Of a DNA stretch of 64,000 nt, positions 14,509-22,396 are shown one piece after another. The notes under the pieces are model-generated. The model saw only the letters and a list, made by a program, of their open reading frames with translations, did not search any database and had not been told where the DNA came from. Made by a program: the position numbers and the translations under genes. This DNA comes from UBA10649 sp963749905 (lineage in GTDB: Bacteria; Actinomycetota; Actinomycetes; S36-B12): the NCBI GenBank assembly GCA_963749905.1, contig CAVVOF010000004.1, positions 496,001 to 560,000 on the forward strand. The letters are read 5' to 3'. The stretch's first letter is position 1. Every line of letters starts with the position of its first letter.

Positions 14509-16575
14509 ATGATGGATCCACGTCACGCGATCCTGTTCGAGCCGCTCCGCATCGGCCCCAAGACGCTGCCCAACCGCTTCTACCAGGTGCCGCACGCGTC
14601 GGGCTTCGGGTCCGGCAAGCCGTTGACCCAGGCCGCCTTCCGCGGCGTGAAGGCGGAGGGCGGATGGGGCGGCGTCTGCGTCGAGTACGCCCCTGTCTCC
14701 GCAGACGCCGACGAGGAGCCGCATGTCGCCGCCTACCTGCGCGACGAGGTGGACGCCGCCGCCCTTCGGCCGACCGTCGAAGCGATCCACGCGCACGGAG
14801 CGCTGGCCGGCATCGAGCTGTACCACGGCGGGAACTCGAGCAAGAACGTCGCGAGCCGGCACGCCCGCCTCGCGCCGAGCGCGTCCATGGCGGAGATCCG
14901 CTGGGGCTCCCAGGCCCGGGAGATGACCCTGGACGACATTGCGCGCGTCCAGGCCGACTTCGTCCGGAGCGCACGGCTGGCCCGGGACACCGGCTTCGAC
15001 ATCGTCTACGTCTACGGCGCCCACGGCTACCTGCTCACCCAGTTCCTCTCCCCCTGGCACAACGTCCGCACGGATGGCTACGGGGGCACCCTCGCCGGCC
15101 GCGCCCGTTTCGCGCTCGAGGCCCTGGAGCAGGTGCGGGACGCCGTCGGTTCGGACTGCGCGATCGCGACCCGCTTCTGCCTCGACGGCCGCCAGGGCGT
15201 CAAGGGCGTCCGGGTCGAGGAGATGCTCGAGTTCGTGCGGCTGGCCACCCCCCTCGTAGACCTCTTCGACGTGACCGTCGGCTCCTGGCCCGAGGACTCG
15301 GGGACTTCCCGCTACTACCCCGAGGGCCATCAGCTGCCGTGGACCAGTCGGGTGCGCGAGGCGACCGACAGGCCGATCGTCGGAGTGGGGCGCTACACGA
15401 ACCCGGACCAGATGGCCGCGCTGATCCGGTCGGGGCAGTTCGACCTCATCGGCGCCGCACGGCCGGCGATCGCCGACCCGTTCCTCCCGCGGAAGGTGGC
15501 CGCGGGCCGACTCGGCGACATCCGCGAGTGCACCGGGGCCAACGTGTGCATCCTGAAGGAGGAGGAGTTCCGCCACCTCGGCTGCATCCAGAACCCGACG
15601 GCGGGCGAGGAATACCGCCGCGGGTGGCACCCCGAGCACGTGCCGCCCACCCTCGATCCGGATCGGTCCGTCCTCATCGTGGGCGCGGGACCCGCGGGCC
15701 TGGAGTGCGCCCTCACCCTTGCCCGGCGCGGCTTCGCGGCCGTCCACCTGGTCGAGGCAGCCGAAGAGGTCGGCGGACGGCTGCGCTGGACGCGGCGACT
15801 GCCGACTCTCGGCGACTGGGGGCGGATCGTCGACTGGCGGCGCACGCAGCTGGGCCAACTGGCCAACGTCGAGGTCATCACCGGCCGGCGGCTGACCGCC
15901 GCGGACGTCCTCGACTACGGGGCGGACATCGTCGTCGTCGCCACCGGGAGCCAGTGGCGAGACGACGGCAGCCAGCCGGGCACGCGCCAACCCATCCTTG
16001 GCGCGGCGGGGTCGCTGACGGCCGAGTCGGTCATGGCCGGCGCCCGCCCGGAGGGGCAGTCGGTCGTCGTCTACGACTGCGACGGCTACTACGTCGGTCC
16101 GGGACTCGCCGAGCTGCTCACGGGAGAGGGCTACGACGTGCACCTGGTGACGCCCCACCAGGTCGTCTCGCCGATGAGCGACGGCACCCTCGAGGGATCG
16201 ATGCTGCGACGGCACCTGCACGACCTGGGCGTGACCATGCACTGCGGGATCACCCTCCGGGAGCGGACCTCGACGGCAGTGACCGGCGAGACGGAGTACG
16301 GCGACCCGTGGCAGTGGCCGGCCGACGATCTGGTCCTCGTCACGCACGAGCAGGCGGACGACGCGCTCTATCGGGAGCTGAATGCGGATCAGACTCGGCT
16401 GCAGGCGGCGGGCATCTCCGCGGTCCACCTGATCGGCGATGCCCAGTCACCGCGGTGGATCTCCGAGGCCGTCTTCGACGGGCACCGTCTCGCCCGCGAG
16501 ATCGACCTGCCGGAACCCGCCTTTCCGGCGGCTGTGCTTCGGGACGCGCCTGCCTGGTCGCACCCCCACCCGTGA
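14509..16575 (+). CDS. Trimethylamine dehydrogenase-family flavin oxidoreductase lacking the flavin-linking Cys and one Fe-S Cys
   Basis: 688-aa enzyme with the TMADH / histamine dehydrogenase / 2,4-dienoyl-CoA reductase architecture: N-terminal FMN TIM barrel, then two Rossmann domains (SVLIVGAGPAGLECALTLAR). The closest motif match I recall is trimethylamine dehydrogenase: NRFYQVPH, VYVYGAHGYL (catalytic Tyr and His), SWPEDSGTSRYY (Trp and Asp), EEYRRGWHPEH. However the position of Cys30, which covalently binds FMN in TMADH, is Ala30 (QVPHASGFG), and the 4Fe-4S cysteines appear as C341, A344, C347, C359, so the second ligand is lost. Start ATG 14509 or 14512, with GAGGG 7-10 bases upstream. 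Substrate may not be trimethylamine; no electron transfer flavoprotein is adjacent. Confidence 0.9.
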   Translation: MMDPRHAILFEPLRIGPKTLPNRFYQVPHASGFGSGKPLTQAAFRGVKAEGGWGGVCVEYAPVSADADEEPHVAAYLRDEVDAAALRPTVEAIHAHGALAGIELYHGGNSSKNVASRHARLAPSASMAEIRWGSQAREMTLDDIARVQADFVRSARLARDTGFDIVYVYGAHGYLLTQFLSPWHNVRTDGYGGTLAGRARFALEALEQVRDAVGSDCAIATRFCLDGRQGVKGVRVEEMLEFVRLATPLVDLFDVTVGSWPEDSGTSRYYPEGHQLPWTSRVREATDRPIVGVGRYTNPDQMAALIRSGQFDLIGAARPAIADPFLPRKVAAGRLGDIRECTGANVCILKEEEFRHLGCIQNPTAGEEYRRGWHPEHVPPTLDPDRSVLIVGAGPAGLECALTLARRGFAAVHLVEAAEEVGGRLRWTRRLPTLGDWGRIVDWRRTQLGQLANVEVITGRRLTAADVLDYGADIVVVATGSQWRDDGSQPGTRQPILGAAGSLTAESVMAGARPEGQSVVVYDCDGYYVGPGLAELLTGEGYDVHLVTPHQVVSPMSDGTLEGSMLRRHLHDLGVTMHCGITLRERTSTAVTGETEYGDPWQWPADDLVLVTHEQADDALYRELNADQTRLQAAGISAVHLIGDAQSPRWISEAVFDGHRLAREIDLPEPAFPAAVLRDAPAWSHPHP

Positions 16576-16579
16576 ACGG

Positions 16580-17047
16580 TCAGTGCAGGTAGGCCGCAGC
16601 GACCGCGTGCCCGCGCCCGCGCCCGATCAGCCAGCGATTCACCGGGAGGGTGACCGCGAAGGCGATCGCGAACGCGACCGCCAGGCTCCCCCAGAAGAGC
16701 GGATCGCGCAGACCGGCGGCCATCGCACCCGGGACCACGAGCATGATCGCGTTGTCGGCGATCTCCATCGTCACGATGGAGATCGTGTCCGCAGCCAGTG
16801 AGATGCGCACGGCCCTCCTCAGCGGCATGCCAGCGCGCACGAGCGGCACCACCGTCATCGCGTAGCCGAACACGAACGCCAGGGCCACGGCGAGGGCGAT
16901 GGTGGGACCGTCCGACCAGCCGAGGGTCGTCCCGATCGCCGCCGCAGTTCCATCCTCGGGACGTGTCCCGGCGCGGTCAAGATCGGGGACCCGTAGGCCT
17001 CGCGGTGACGACCCGACACAATGGGCGGGTACCCGAGGAGGATCCAT
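16580..17047 (-). CDS. DUF4396-like membrane protein
   Basis: Small predicted membrane protein of unknown function. The C-terminal two-thirds has three or four hydrophobic helices and matches my memory of DUF4396: GYAMTVVPLVRAGMPLRRA, LAADTISIVTMEIADNAIM, then FWGSLAVAFAIAFAVTLPVN with a histidine-containing tail. Start is uncertain: in-frame ATG 17047 overlaps the divergent yajQ ATG by two bases; the next in-frame starts (GTG about 16886 and beyond) would remove the first helix. The stop is 4 bases from the stop of the convergent flavoenzyme gene. Confidence 0.7.
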   Translation of the reverse strand: MDPPRVPAHCVGSSPRGLRVPDLDRAGTRPEDGTAAAIGTTLGWSDGPTIALAVALAFVFGYAMTVVPLVRAGMPLRRAVRISLAADTISIVTMEIADNAIMLVVPGAMAAGLRDPLFWGSLAVAFAIAFAVTLPVNRWLIGRGRGHAVAAAYLH

Positions 17048-17537
17048 GGCAGACAGCAGCTTCGACATCGTGTCCAAGATCGACCGGCAGGAGGCCGACA
17101 ACGCCCTGAACCAGGCCGCCAAGGAGCTGGCCACCCGGTTCGACTTCAAGAACACCGGCACGTCGGTCGAGTGGAAGGGCGAGATGGCCATCGAGATCAC
17201 CTCGTCCACCGAGGATCGCGCCAAGGCTGCTCTCGAAGTGCTGCGCGACAAGCTCGTCAAGCGGGGTATCAGCCTGAAGGCGTTCGAGGCGGGCGATCCG
17301 CGGCCGTCCGGCAAGGAGACCAAGATCGCCGGAACGTTCAAGGCCGGCATCGCGCAGGAGCAGGCGAAGAAGCTCGCGAAGCTGATCCGGGACGAGGGTC
17401 CGAAGTCGGTCAAGACCCAGGTCATGGGCGAGGAGCTGCGGGTGTCGAGCAAGAGCCGCGACGACCTGCAGGCGGTCATCGCCCTGGTGAAGGGCGCCGA
17501 CCTGGACTTCGCCGTCCAGTTCGACAACTACCGCTAG
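17046..17537 (+). CDS. yajQ: YajQ-family nucleotide-binding protein
   Basis: 163-aa UPF0234/YajQ protein; family members bind nucleotides and in some pathogens cyclic di-GMP, and have been linked to RNA and transcription functions. Conserved N-terminus SSFDIVSKIDRQEADNALNQ, DFKNTGTSVEW, and C-terminus KSRDDLQAVIALVKGADLDF. Start ATG 17046 with GAGGA upstream. A cyclic di-GMP enzyme gene lies about 7 kb away, but no direct link can be shown. Confidence 0.95.
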   Translation: MADSSFDIVSKIDRQEADNALNQAAKELATRFDFKNTGTSVEWKGEMAIEITSSTEDRAKAALEVLRDKLVKRGISLKAFEAGDPRPSGKETKIAGTFKAGIAQEQAKKLAKLIRDEGPKSVKTQVMGEELRVSSKSRDDLQAVIALVKGADLDFAVQFDNYR

Positions 17538-17578
17538 ATCCCGACGGTGAGCCGACGCGATCGAGTTCCCTGGGCCGA

Positions 17579-18058
17579 CTACTCCCGCGTCGGGTCGATC
17601 GGGAGGGTGCCGAGATCGGACTCGATGACCGCGCGGTCGTCATCGTCCTCGAGCGCGACGGCCAGCCGATAGGCCATGTTCCGCTCGGCCAGAGCGCCCG
17701 GCACGTCGCCACTGATGGCGAGGGCACGCGCCATCGCCTCGTGGGCGGACGCCTCGACGAATGCGTCGACACCATCCACGGTGCTGAGCGCCAGGCACCG
17801 GCGGGCATGGTGCAGGGCCGGCTCGGCCCGGCCCAGCACGGCATAGACGCGACTGCACTGCCACTCGCCCACCGCCCGCTGCTCGGGACCGCCCACGCGC
17901 CCCCAATGCCAGCGGCTCGCATGCGCGGCATGGACCATCGCGTCGTCCTGCTCAGCAGTGCGCTCCTCAAGGTCGAGGAGGGTCCACACGTGGTTGAAGA
18001 GCTCCGACGCCACCCGTCGCTCCTCAAGCGGATCCATGGGTGTCAGGTCGTCAGCCAT
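17579..18058 (-). CDS. TPR-like protein of unknown function
   Basis: 159-aa soluble, helix-rich, acidic protein. The central part reads as two or three degenerate tetratricopeptide helices (SRVYAVLGRAEPALHHARRC; SAHEAMARALAISGDVPGA), with an aromatic lead-in SRWHWGRVGGPEQRAVGEW. No catalytic motif. Start ATG 18058 with a GGAGG ribosome site, overlapping the end of the ferredoxin-like NuoI gene by 8 bases, so it is the last member of the nuoB/C/I-like operon and may be a partner or assembly factor; that is inference from position only. Confidence 0.8.
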   Translation of the reverse strand: MADDLTPMDPLEERRVASELFNHVWTLLDLEERTAEQDDAMVHAAHASRWHWGRVGGPEQRAVGEWQCSRVYAVLGRAEPALHHARRCLALSTVDGVDAFVEASAHEAMARALAISGDVPGALAERNMAYRLAVALEDDDDRAVIESDLGTLPIDPTRE

Positions 18059-18383
18059 CGTTCCTCCGGGAGGCCAGGTGATCGGCGTCGTGGACGAGCG
18101 CGCCCCGATCATGCGCGCTGTAGTCGACGTCCGGTCGCCACTCCAGCGCGTCGAAGGGGCACAGGTCGACACAGATGCCGCAGTACATGCACAGGCCGAA
18201 GTCGATCCGGAAGTCGTCGAGCACCGCCACCGTGCGTGGGCGCCGGGCGCCCTCCTCCGTCACCTGCACCGAGTGGCTGTCGAGCGAGATGCACCACGTC
18301 GGGCACTCCTGCACGCAGATCAGGCAACTCGTGCAGGCGTCGGGGATCAGGGCGATGACGCCGTGCGGGACGTGGTCGCTCAT
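18051..18383 (-). CDS. NuoI-like 2x[4Fe-4S] ferredoxin
   Basis: 110-aa protein with two tandem 4Fe-4S motifs, CTSCLICVQECP and CMYCGICVDLCP, separated by about 30 residues as in complex I subunit NuoI, but shorter and without the NuoI C-terminal tail. Start ATG 18383 overlaps the natural stop of the NuoC-like gene as ATGA. As sequenced, an upstream one-base shift joins the NuoC-like frame to this one with no stop, giving an apparent 269-residue fusion; I treat that as secondary. Probably carries electrons with the NuoB-like protein, perhaps from ferredoxin reduced by the divergent KorAB. Confidence 0.88.
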   Translation of the reverse strand: MSDHVPHGVIALIPDACTSCLICVQECPTWCISLDSHSVQVTEEGARRPRTVAVLDDFRIDFGLCMYCGICVDLCPFDALEWRPDVDYSAHDRGALVHDADHLASRRNDG

Positions 18384-18860
18384 GACGTCCCGTCCTCGAC
18401 CCACTCCGGCCGGACGCCCGGGGGCAGGGATCGGCGGGAACGGCGGCTGCCGTCGTCGTCCGCGGCTGCCGGGCCACTGCGTCTCCAGACGCGGGACCAG
18501 CGGCACCGACCTGCGCAGGGGCGGGACGCCCGCCGGATCCCGGAGCACGAGGGGCCGCGCGTCTGGGTGGCCCTCGAAGCGGATGCCGAACATCTCCGCC
18601 ACTTCGCGCTCATGCCAGTCGGCCGCAGGCAGTACGGAAACCAGGCTGGGCACCCGGGGATCATCCGGATCGACGGTGGCGCTCAGCAGGCGAGCATTCC
18701 CCGTGTCGGGGTCCAGCACCCGAAGGATCAGCTCCATGGACGCGCCGTGATCGATGGCCGTCAGCAGGTCCAGCCATCGGAAGCCGTCGACCCGCGCGGC
18801 GGCCGCTGCGTTCGCCCAGTCCGTCACCGGCACCGCTGTCGGCGCTCCCAACGCGGTCAT
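18380..18860 (-). pseudogene. NuoC-like subunit, frameshifted by one base
   Basis: Start ATG 18860 overlaps the NuoB-like stop (ATGA). The first ~135 residues match the 30-kDa subunit NuoC, including the signature DWHEREVAEMFGIRFEGHPD. Near 18448-18465 (a GAC/CGG repeat) the frame changes: the other frame continues SRRSLPPGVRPEWVEDGTS and stops at 18380 in a 4-base overlap with the NuoI-like ATG, the pattern used elsewhere in the window. Span is 481 bases, one more than a multiple of three. As written the frame instead runs into the NuoI-like gene. A sequencing or assembly insertion is plausible. Confidence 0.75.
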
Positions 18861-19264
18861 GGCGACACCGACAGGTCCTGAAGGGCCGAGACAAGGGCCG
18901 CGGGAGAGGGCGGGCAGCCTGGGACGTACTGCCGGACCGCGACGATCCGGTCGGCCCCGGGCACGACGCTGGGCGCGTCCCAGTACGGACCTCCGCTGGT
19001 CGCGCATGCGCCGAAGGCGACGACCACGGGGTCGGTCGCGGTCGCGGTCGCGGAAGCCGCCGCCACCGCCGGGCCGAGGGCCGCGGTGGCGGTCCCGGCG
19101 ACCAGCAGGACCGTCGTCCGCGGCTCCGGATGGTCAGCCGTCTCGACCGGAAGCAGTCCCAGCGCGACCGCCGACTCGACCTCCAGGGCGCAGCAGGCCA
19201 GGCCGAGACTGCCCACCCGGACAGTGGGGTCGGCGCCGAGCCGGTGCCAGCTGATGCGGTCCAC
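18857..19264 (-). CDS. NuoB-like [4Fe-4S] subunit
   Basis: 135-aa small relative of complex I subunit NuoB (PSST), which holds cluster N2. The cysteine pattern is visible: LACCALE, FGACATSGGPYW and VPGCPPSP, giving the CC-C-C ligand set. Shorter than the 184-aa NuoB of the main operon and more alanine-rich in the middle. Start GTG 19264. First gene of a nuoB/C/I-like set with no membrane subunits, divergent from korAB across a 212-bp gap. Streptomyces carry a related second nuo-like cluster near korAB, which supports a functional link. Confidence 0.88.
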   Translation of the reverse strand: MDRISWHRLGADPTVRVGSLGLACCALEVESAVALGLLPVETADHPEPRTTVLLVAGTATAALGPAVAAASATATATDPVVVAFGACATSGGPYWDAPSVVPGADRIVAVRQYVPGCPPSPAALVSALQDLSVSP

Positions 19265-19386
19265 CCGGTCACCCTAGACGCGCCCGGGCCGCGCCCGGCG
19301 CCCTCGCCCCGTCGGGTGCACACCCGTCGATCGGAATTCGGTTGCGACCAACCCGTGCTTTCCGCGGAAGCGCCGGTATAGACTAA

Positions 19387-19398
19387 TTGGACGTCCAA
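19387..19398. promoter_or_regulatory. Candidate operator in the korA upstream region
   Basis: Perfect 12-bp palindrome TTGGACGTCCAA, directly after a -10-like TAGACT (19379-19384) in the 212-bp region between the divergent nuoB-like and korA genes. Position just past a probable transcription start suggests a repressor site. The cognate protein is unknown. Confidence 0.4.
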
Positions 19399-19476
19399 GT
19401 AATAGCCCCGTGACGGCCGCCAGCACACGACGCCGACGACCCGATCCCCTGCGCCCTTCGCCTACCGAGGAAGCCC

Positions 19477-21342
19477 GTGAGCAAGCAGCTCGTCAGTCTC
19501 AACCGCGTCGTCATCCGTTTCGCCGGGGATTCCGGCGACGGCATGCAGCTGACCGGAGACCGGTTCACGTCCGAGACCGCGGGGATGGGCAACGACCTGT
19601 CCACGCTGCCCGACTTCCCGGCGGAGATCCGCGCGCCAGCGGGCACCATCGGCGGGGTCTCGGCGTTCCAGCTCGCGTTCGCCGATCACGACATCACCAC
19701 GCCCGGCGATGACCCGAACGTGCTGGTGGCGATGAACCCGGCCGCGCTGAAGGCCAACATCCGGGACCTGCCCCGCGGCGCGGACCTGATCATCAACACC
19801 GACGAGTTCACCAAGCGCAACCTGGAGAAGGTCGGCTACACGGCCAACCCGCTCGAGGACGGCTCGCTGGACGCCTACACCGTCCACGCGATCGCGCTGA
19901 CCTCGCAGACGGTCGAGGCGCTCAAGGGATTCGACCTCACCAAGAAGGAGGCCGAGCGCTCGAAGAACATGTACGCCCTCGGCCTGCTGTCCTGGCTGTA
20001 CTCCCGTCCGTCCGAGGGCACCCGCCGCTTCCTGGAGCGGAAGTTCGGCCAGAAGCCCGAGATCCTCGCGGCGAACCTGGCCGCGTTCGAGGCCGGCTGG
20101 TCCTTCGGGGAGACCACGGAGATCTTCTCCGTCCAGTACGAGGTGGCCCGGGCGTCGGACCTGCCGCCCGGCGTCTACCGCAACATCACCGGCAACCCGG
20201 CACTGGCGTACGGCCTGATCGCCGCGTCGCAGCTCTCCGGCCTGCGCCTGTTCCTCGGCTCCTACCCGATCACCCCGGCCTCCGACATCCTGCACGAGCT
20301 GGCGAAGAACCATCAGTTCGGCGTGATGACCTTCCAGGCCGAGGACGAGATCGCCGGCATCGGCGGCGCCATCGGGGCGGCGTACGGCGGCGCGCTGGCG
20401 GTCACCACGACCTCGGGGCCGGGCATCGCGCTGAAGTCCGAGGCCATCGGCCTGGCGGTGTCCCTGGAGATGCCGCTGATCATCGTCGACGTCCAGCGCG
20501 GCGGCCCGTCGACCGGCCTGCCGACCAAGACCGAGCAGTCGGACCTGCTGCAGGCCATGTTCGGGCGCAACGGCGAGTCCCCCGTGCCGATCGTGGCCCC
20601 GAAGTCGCCATCGGACTGCTTCTACGCGGCCATCGAGGCCGCGCGGATCGCCGTCGAGTACCGGACCCCGGTGTTCCTGCTCTCGGACGGCTACCTGGCC
20701 AACGGTTCCGAGCCGTGGATGGTGCCGTCCGTCGACGACCTGCCCATCATCGACCCGAAGTTCGCGACCGGCCCCAACCACGTCGCCGAGGACGGCACCG
20801 AGGAGTTCTGGCCGTACCTGCGGGACCCGGAGACCCTTGCTCGACCCTGGGCGGTACCCGGGACGAAGGGCCTCGAGCATCGGATCGGCGGGCTGGAGAA
20901 GGCCGACGGCACCGGCAACATCTCCTACGACGCCGACAACCACGACACGATGGTGCGCCTTCGCCAGGCGAAGGTCGATGCCATCGCGAAGACCATCGAG
21001 CCGCTCGAGGTCGATGACCCCTCGGGCGAGGCCCGGGTCCTGATCCTCGGCTGGGGCTCGACCTACGGACCGATCGGCGCGGCCTGCCAGATCGCCCGAC
21101 GCTCCGGGGTCAAGGTCGCGCAGGCACACCTGCGGCACGTCAACCCGTTCCCGGCCAACCTCGGGGAGGTGCTGCGGGCCTACGACAAGGTCATCGTGCC
21201 CGAGATGAACCTCGGCCAGCTGTCCATGCTGCTGCGCGCGAAGTACCTCGTCGACGTCCAGGGCCTCAACCAGGTCCGGGGCCAGCCGTTCAAGTCCGCC
21301 GAACTGGTGACCGCCATCACCGACGCCATCTCGAGCCTGTGA
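19477..21342 (+). CDS. korA: 2-oxoacid:ferredoxin oxidoreductase alpha subunit (gamma-alpha fusion)
   Basis: Alpha subunit of 2-oxoglutarate:ferredoxin oxidoreductase, which converts 2-oxoglutarate and CoA to succinyl-CoA with reduced ferredoxin. 621 aa: gamma domain at residues 1-~190 (VVIRFAGDSGDGMQLTG), then the alpha domain from ~239 (GNPALAYGLIAASQLSGLRL, FLGSYPITPASDIL) with AEDEIAGIGGAIGAAYGGAL and QRGGPSTGLPTKTEQSD. Start GTG 19477 with GAGGAA nearby. Length and fusion match actinobacterial KorA, including M. tuberculosis. Immediately followed by korB. Substrate 2-oxoglutarate rather than pyruvate is inferred from that similarity. Confidence 0.94.
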   Translation: MSKQLVSLNRVVIRFAGDSGDGMQLTGDRFTSETAGMGNDLSTLPDFPAEIRAPAGTIGGVSAFQLAFADHDITTPGDDPNVLVAMNPAALKANIRDLPRGADLIINTDEFTKRNLEKVGYTANPLEDGSLDAYTVHAIALTSQTVEALKGFDLTKKEAERSKNMYALGLLSWLYSRPSEGTRRFLERKFGQKPEILAANLAAFEAGWSFGETTEIFSVQYEVARASDLPPGVYRNITGNPALAYGLIAASQLSGLRLFLGSYPITPASDILHELAKNHQFGVMTFQAEDEIAGIGGAIGAAYGGALAVTTTSGPGIALKSEAIGLAVSLEMPLIIVDVQRGGPSTGLPTKTEQSDLLQAMFGRNGESPVPIVAPKSPSDCFYAAIEAARIAVEYRTPVFLLSDGYLANGSEPWMVPSVDDLPIIDPKFATGPNHVAEDGTEEFWPYLRDPETLARPWAVPGTKGLEHRIGGLEKADGTGNISYDADNHDTMVRLRQAKVDAIAKTIEPLEVDDPSGEARVLILGWGSTYGPIGAACQIARRSGVKVAQAHLRHVNPFPANLGEVLRAYDKVIVPEMNLGQLSMLLRAKYLVDVQGLNQVRGQPFKSAELVTAITDAISSL

Positions 21343-21349
21343 GGTCCCG

Positions 21350-22396
21350 ATGACTGCCACCTACCTCAACCTGATCCCCAAGTCGGAGGTCGCGCTCTCC
21401 GCGAAGGACTTCAAGTCCGACCAGGAGGTGCGCTGGTGCCCCGGGTGCGGCGACTACTCCATCCTGTCCAACGTCCAGGGCTTCCTGCCCGAGCTGGGCC
21501 TGGCCAAGGAGAACATCGTCTTCGTCTCGGGCATCGGCTGCTCGTCCCGCTTCCCGTACTACATGAACACCTTCGGGATGCACTCGATCCACGGGCGGGC
21601 GCCCGCCATCGCCAGCGGGCTGGCCATGTCCCGGCCGGACCTGCAGATGTGGGTCGTCACGGGCGACGGCGACGCGCTGAGCATCGGCGGCAACCACCTC
21701 ATCCACGCGCTGCGCCGAAACGTCAACCTGAAGATCCTGCTGTTCAACAACCGGATCTACGGCCTGACGAAGGGCCAGTACTCCCCCACGTCCGAGCAGG
21801 GCAAGATCACCAAGTCCACCCCTGAGGGCTCACTCGACTACGCCTTCAACCCGGTCTCGCTCGCCCTCGGGGCGGAGGCCACCTTCGTGGCCCGCACCAT
21901 CGACTCCGACCGCAAGCACATGACCGAGGTGCTGCGCGCCGCCGCCCACCACGAGGGCACCGCGCTGGTGGAGATCTACCAGAACTGCAACATCTTCAAC
22001 GACGGCGCGTGGGAGCCGCTGAAGGACAACGACACCCGCGACGACGTCATGATCCGACTGGCGCACGGCGAGCCCATCCGGTTCGGCAAGGACCTCGAGA
22101 AGGGCGTCATCCGCACCGACGAGGGACACATCGCCGTCGCGCAGGTGTCCGAGGTCGGCGAGGACGCGATCATCCGCCACGACGCGCACGCCAAGGATCC
22201 CGGTCTCGCCTTCGCGCTCTCCCGGCTCTACAACCCGCGCACCCTCGAGAACACCCCGATCGGCGTGTTCCGCGACGTCGAGCGCGCGTCCTACGGCCGT
22301 CTCGTGCGGGAGCAGATCGCGAGCGTCATCGAGGCCAAGGGCGAAGGCGACCTGCAGGCTCTGCTGAACGGCCCCGACACCTGGGTCGTCAGCTGA
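21350..22396 (+). CDS. korB: 2-oxoacid:ferredoxin oxidoreductase beta subunit
   Basis: Beta subunit, carrying thiamine diphosphate and one 4Fe-4S cluster. 348 aa. Cluster cysteines: C30 and C33 in RWCPGCGDYS, C64 in GIGCSSRFPYY, and C213 in YQNCNIF. ThDP-binding motif TGDGDALSIGGNH at about 105-115 with NNRIYGLTKGQYSPTS following. 7 bases after korA, so co-expressed. Reduced ferredoxin from this enzyme could feed the divergent NuoB/NuoI-like proteins. Confidence 0.95.
   Translation: MTATYLNLIPKSEVALSAKDFKSDQEVRWCPGCGDYSILSNVQGFLPELGLAKENIVFVSGIGCSSRFPYYMNTFGMHSIHGRAPAIASGLAMSRPDLQMWVVTGDGDALSIGGNHLIHALRRNVNLKILLFNNRIYGLTKGQYSPTSEQGKITKSTPEGSLDYAFNPVSLALGAEATFVARTIDSDRKHMTEVLRAAAHHEGTALVEIYQNCNIFNDGAWEPLKDNDTRDDVMIRLAHGEPIRFGKDLEKGVIRTDEGHIAVAQVSEVGEDAIIRHDAHAKDPGLAFALSRLYNPRTLENTPIGVFRDVERASYGRLVREQIASVIEAKGEGDLQALLNGPDTWVVS

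Noticed and set aside
14491..16428. Long minus-strand frame extending the HAD hydrolase upstream
   Set aside because: Low-complexity Arg/Gly/Asp-rich translation, antisense of the flavoenzyme; a leaderless -10 fixes the start at 14490.
17538..17600. Possible terminator between yajQ and the TPR-like gene
   Set aside because: A CCCGACG/CGTCGGG pair exists but the spacing is large and one arm lies inside the TPR-like coding region.
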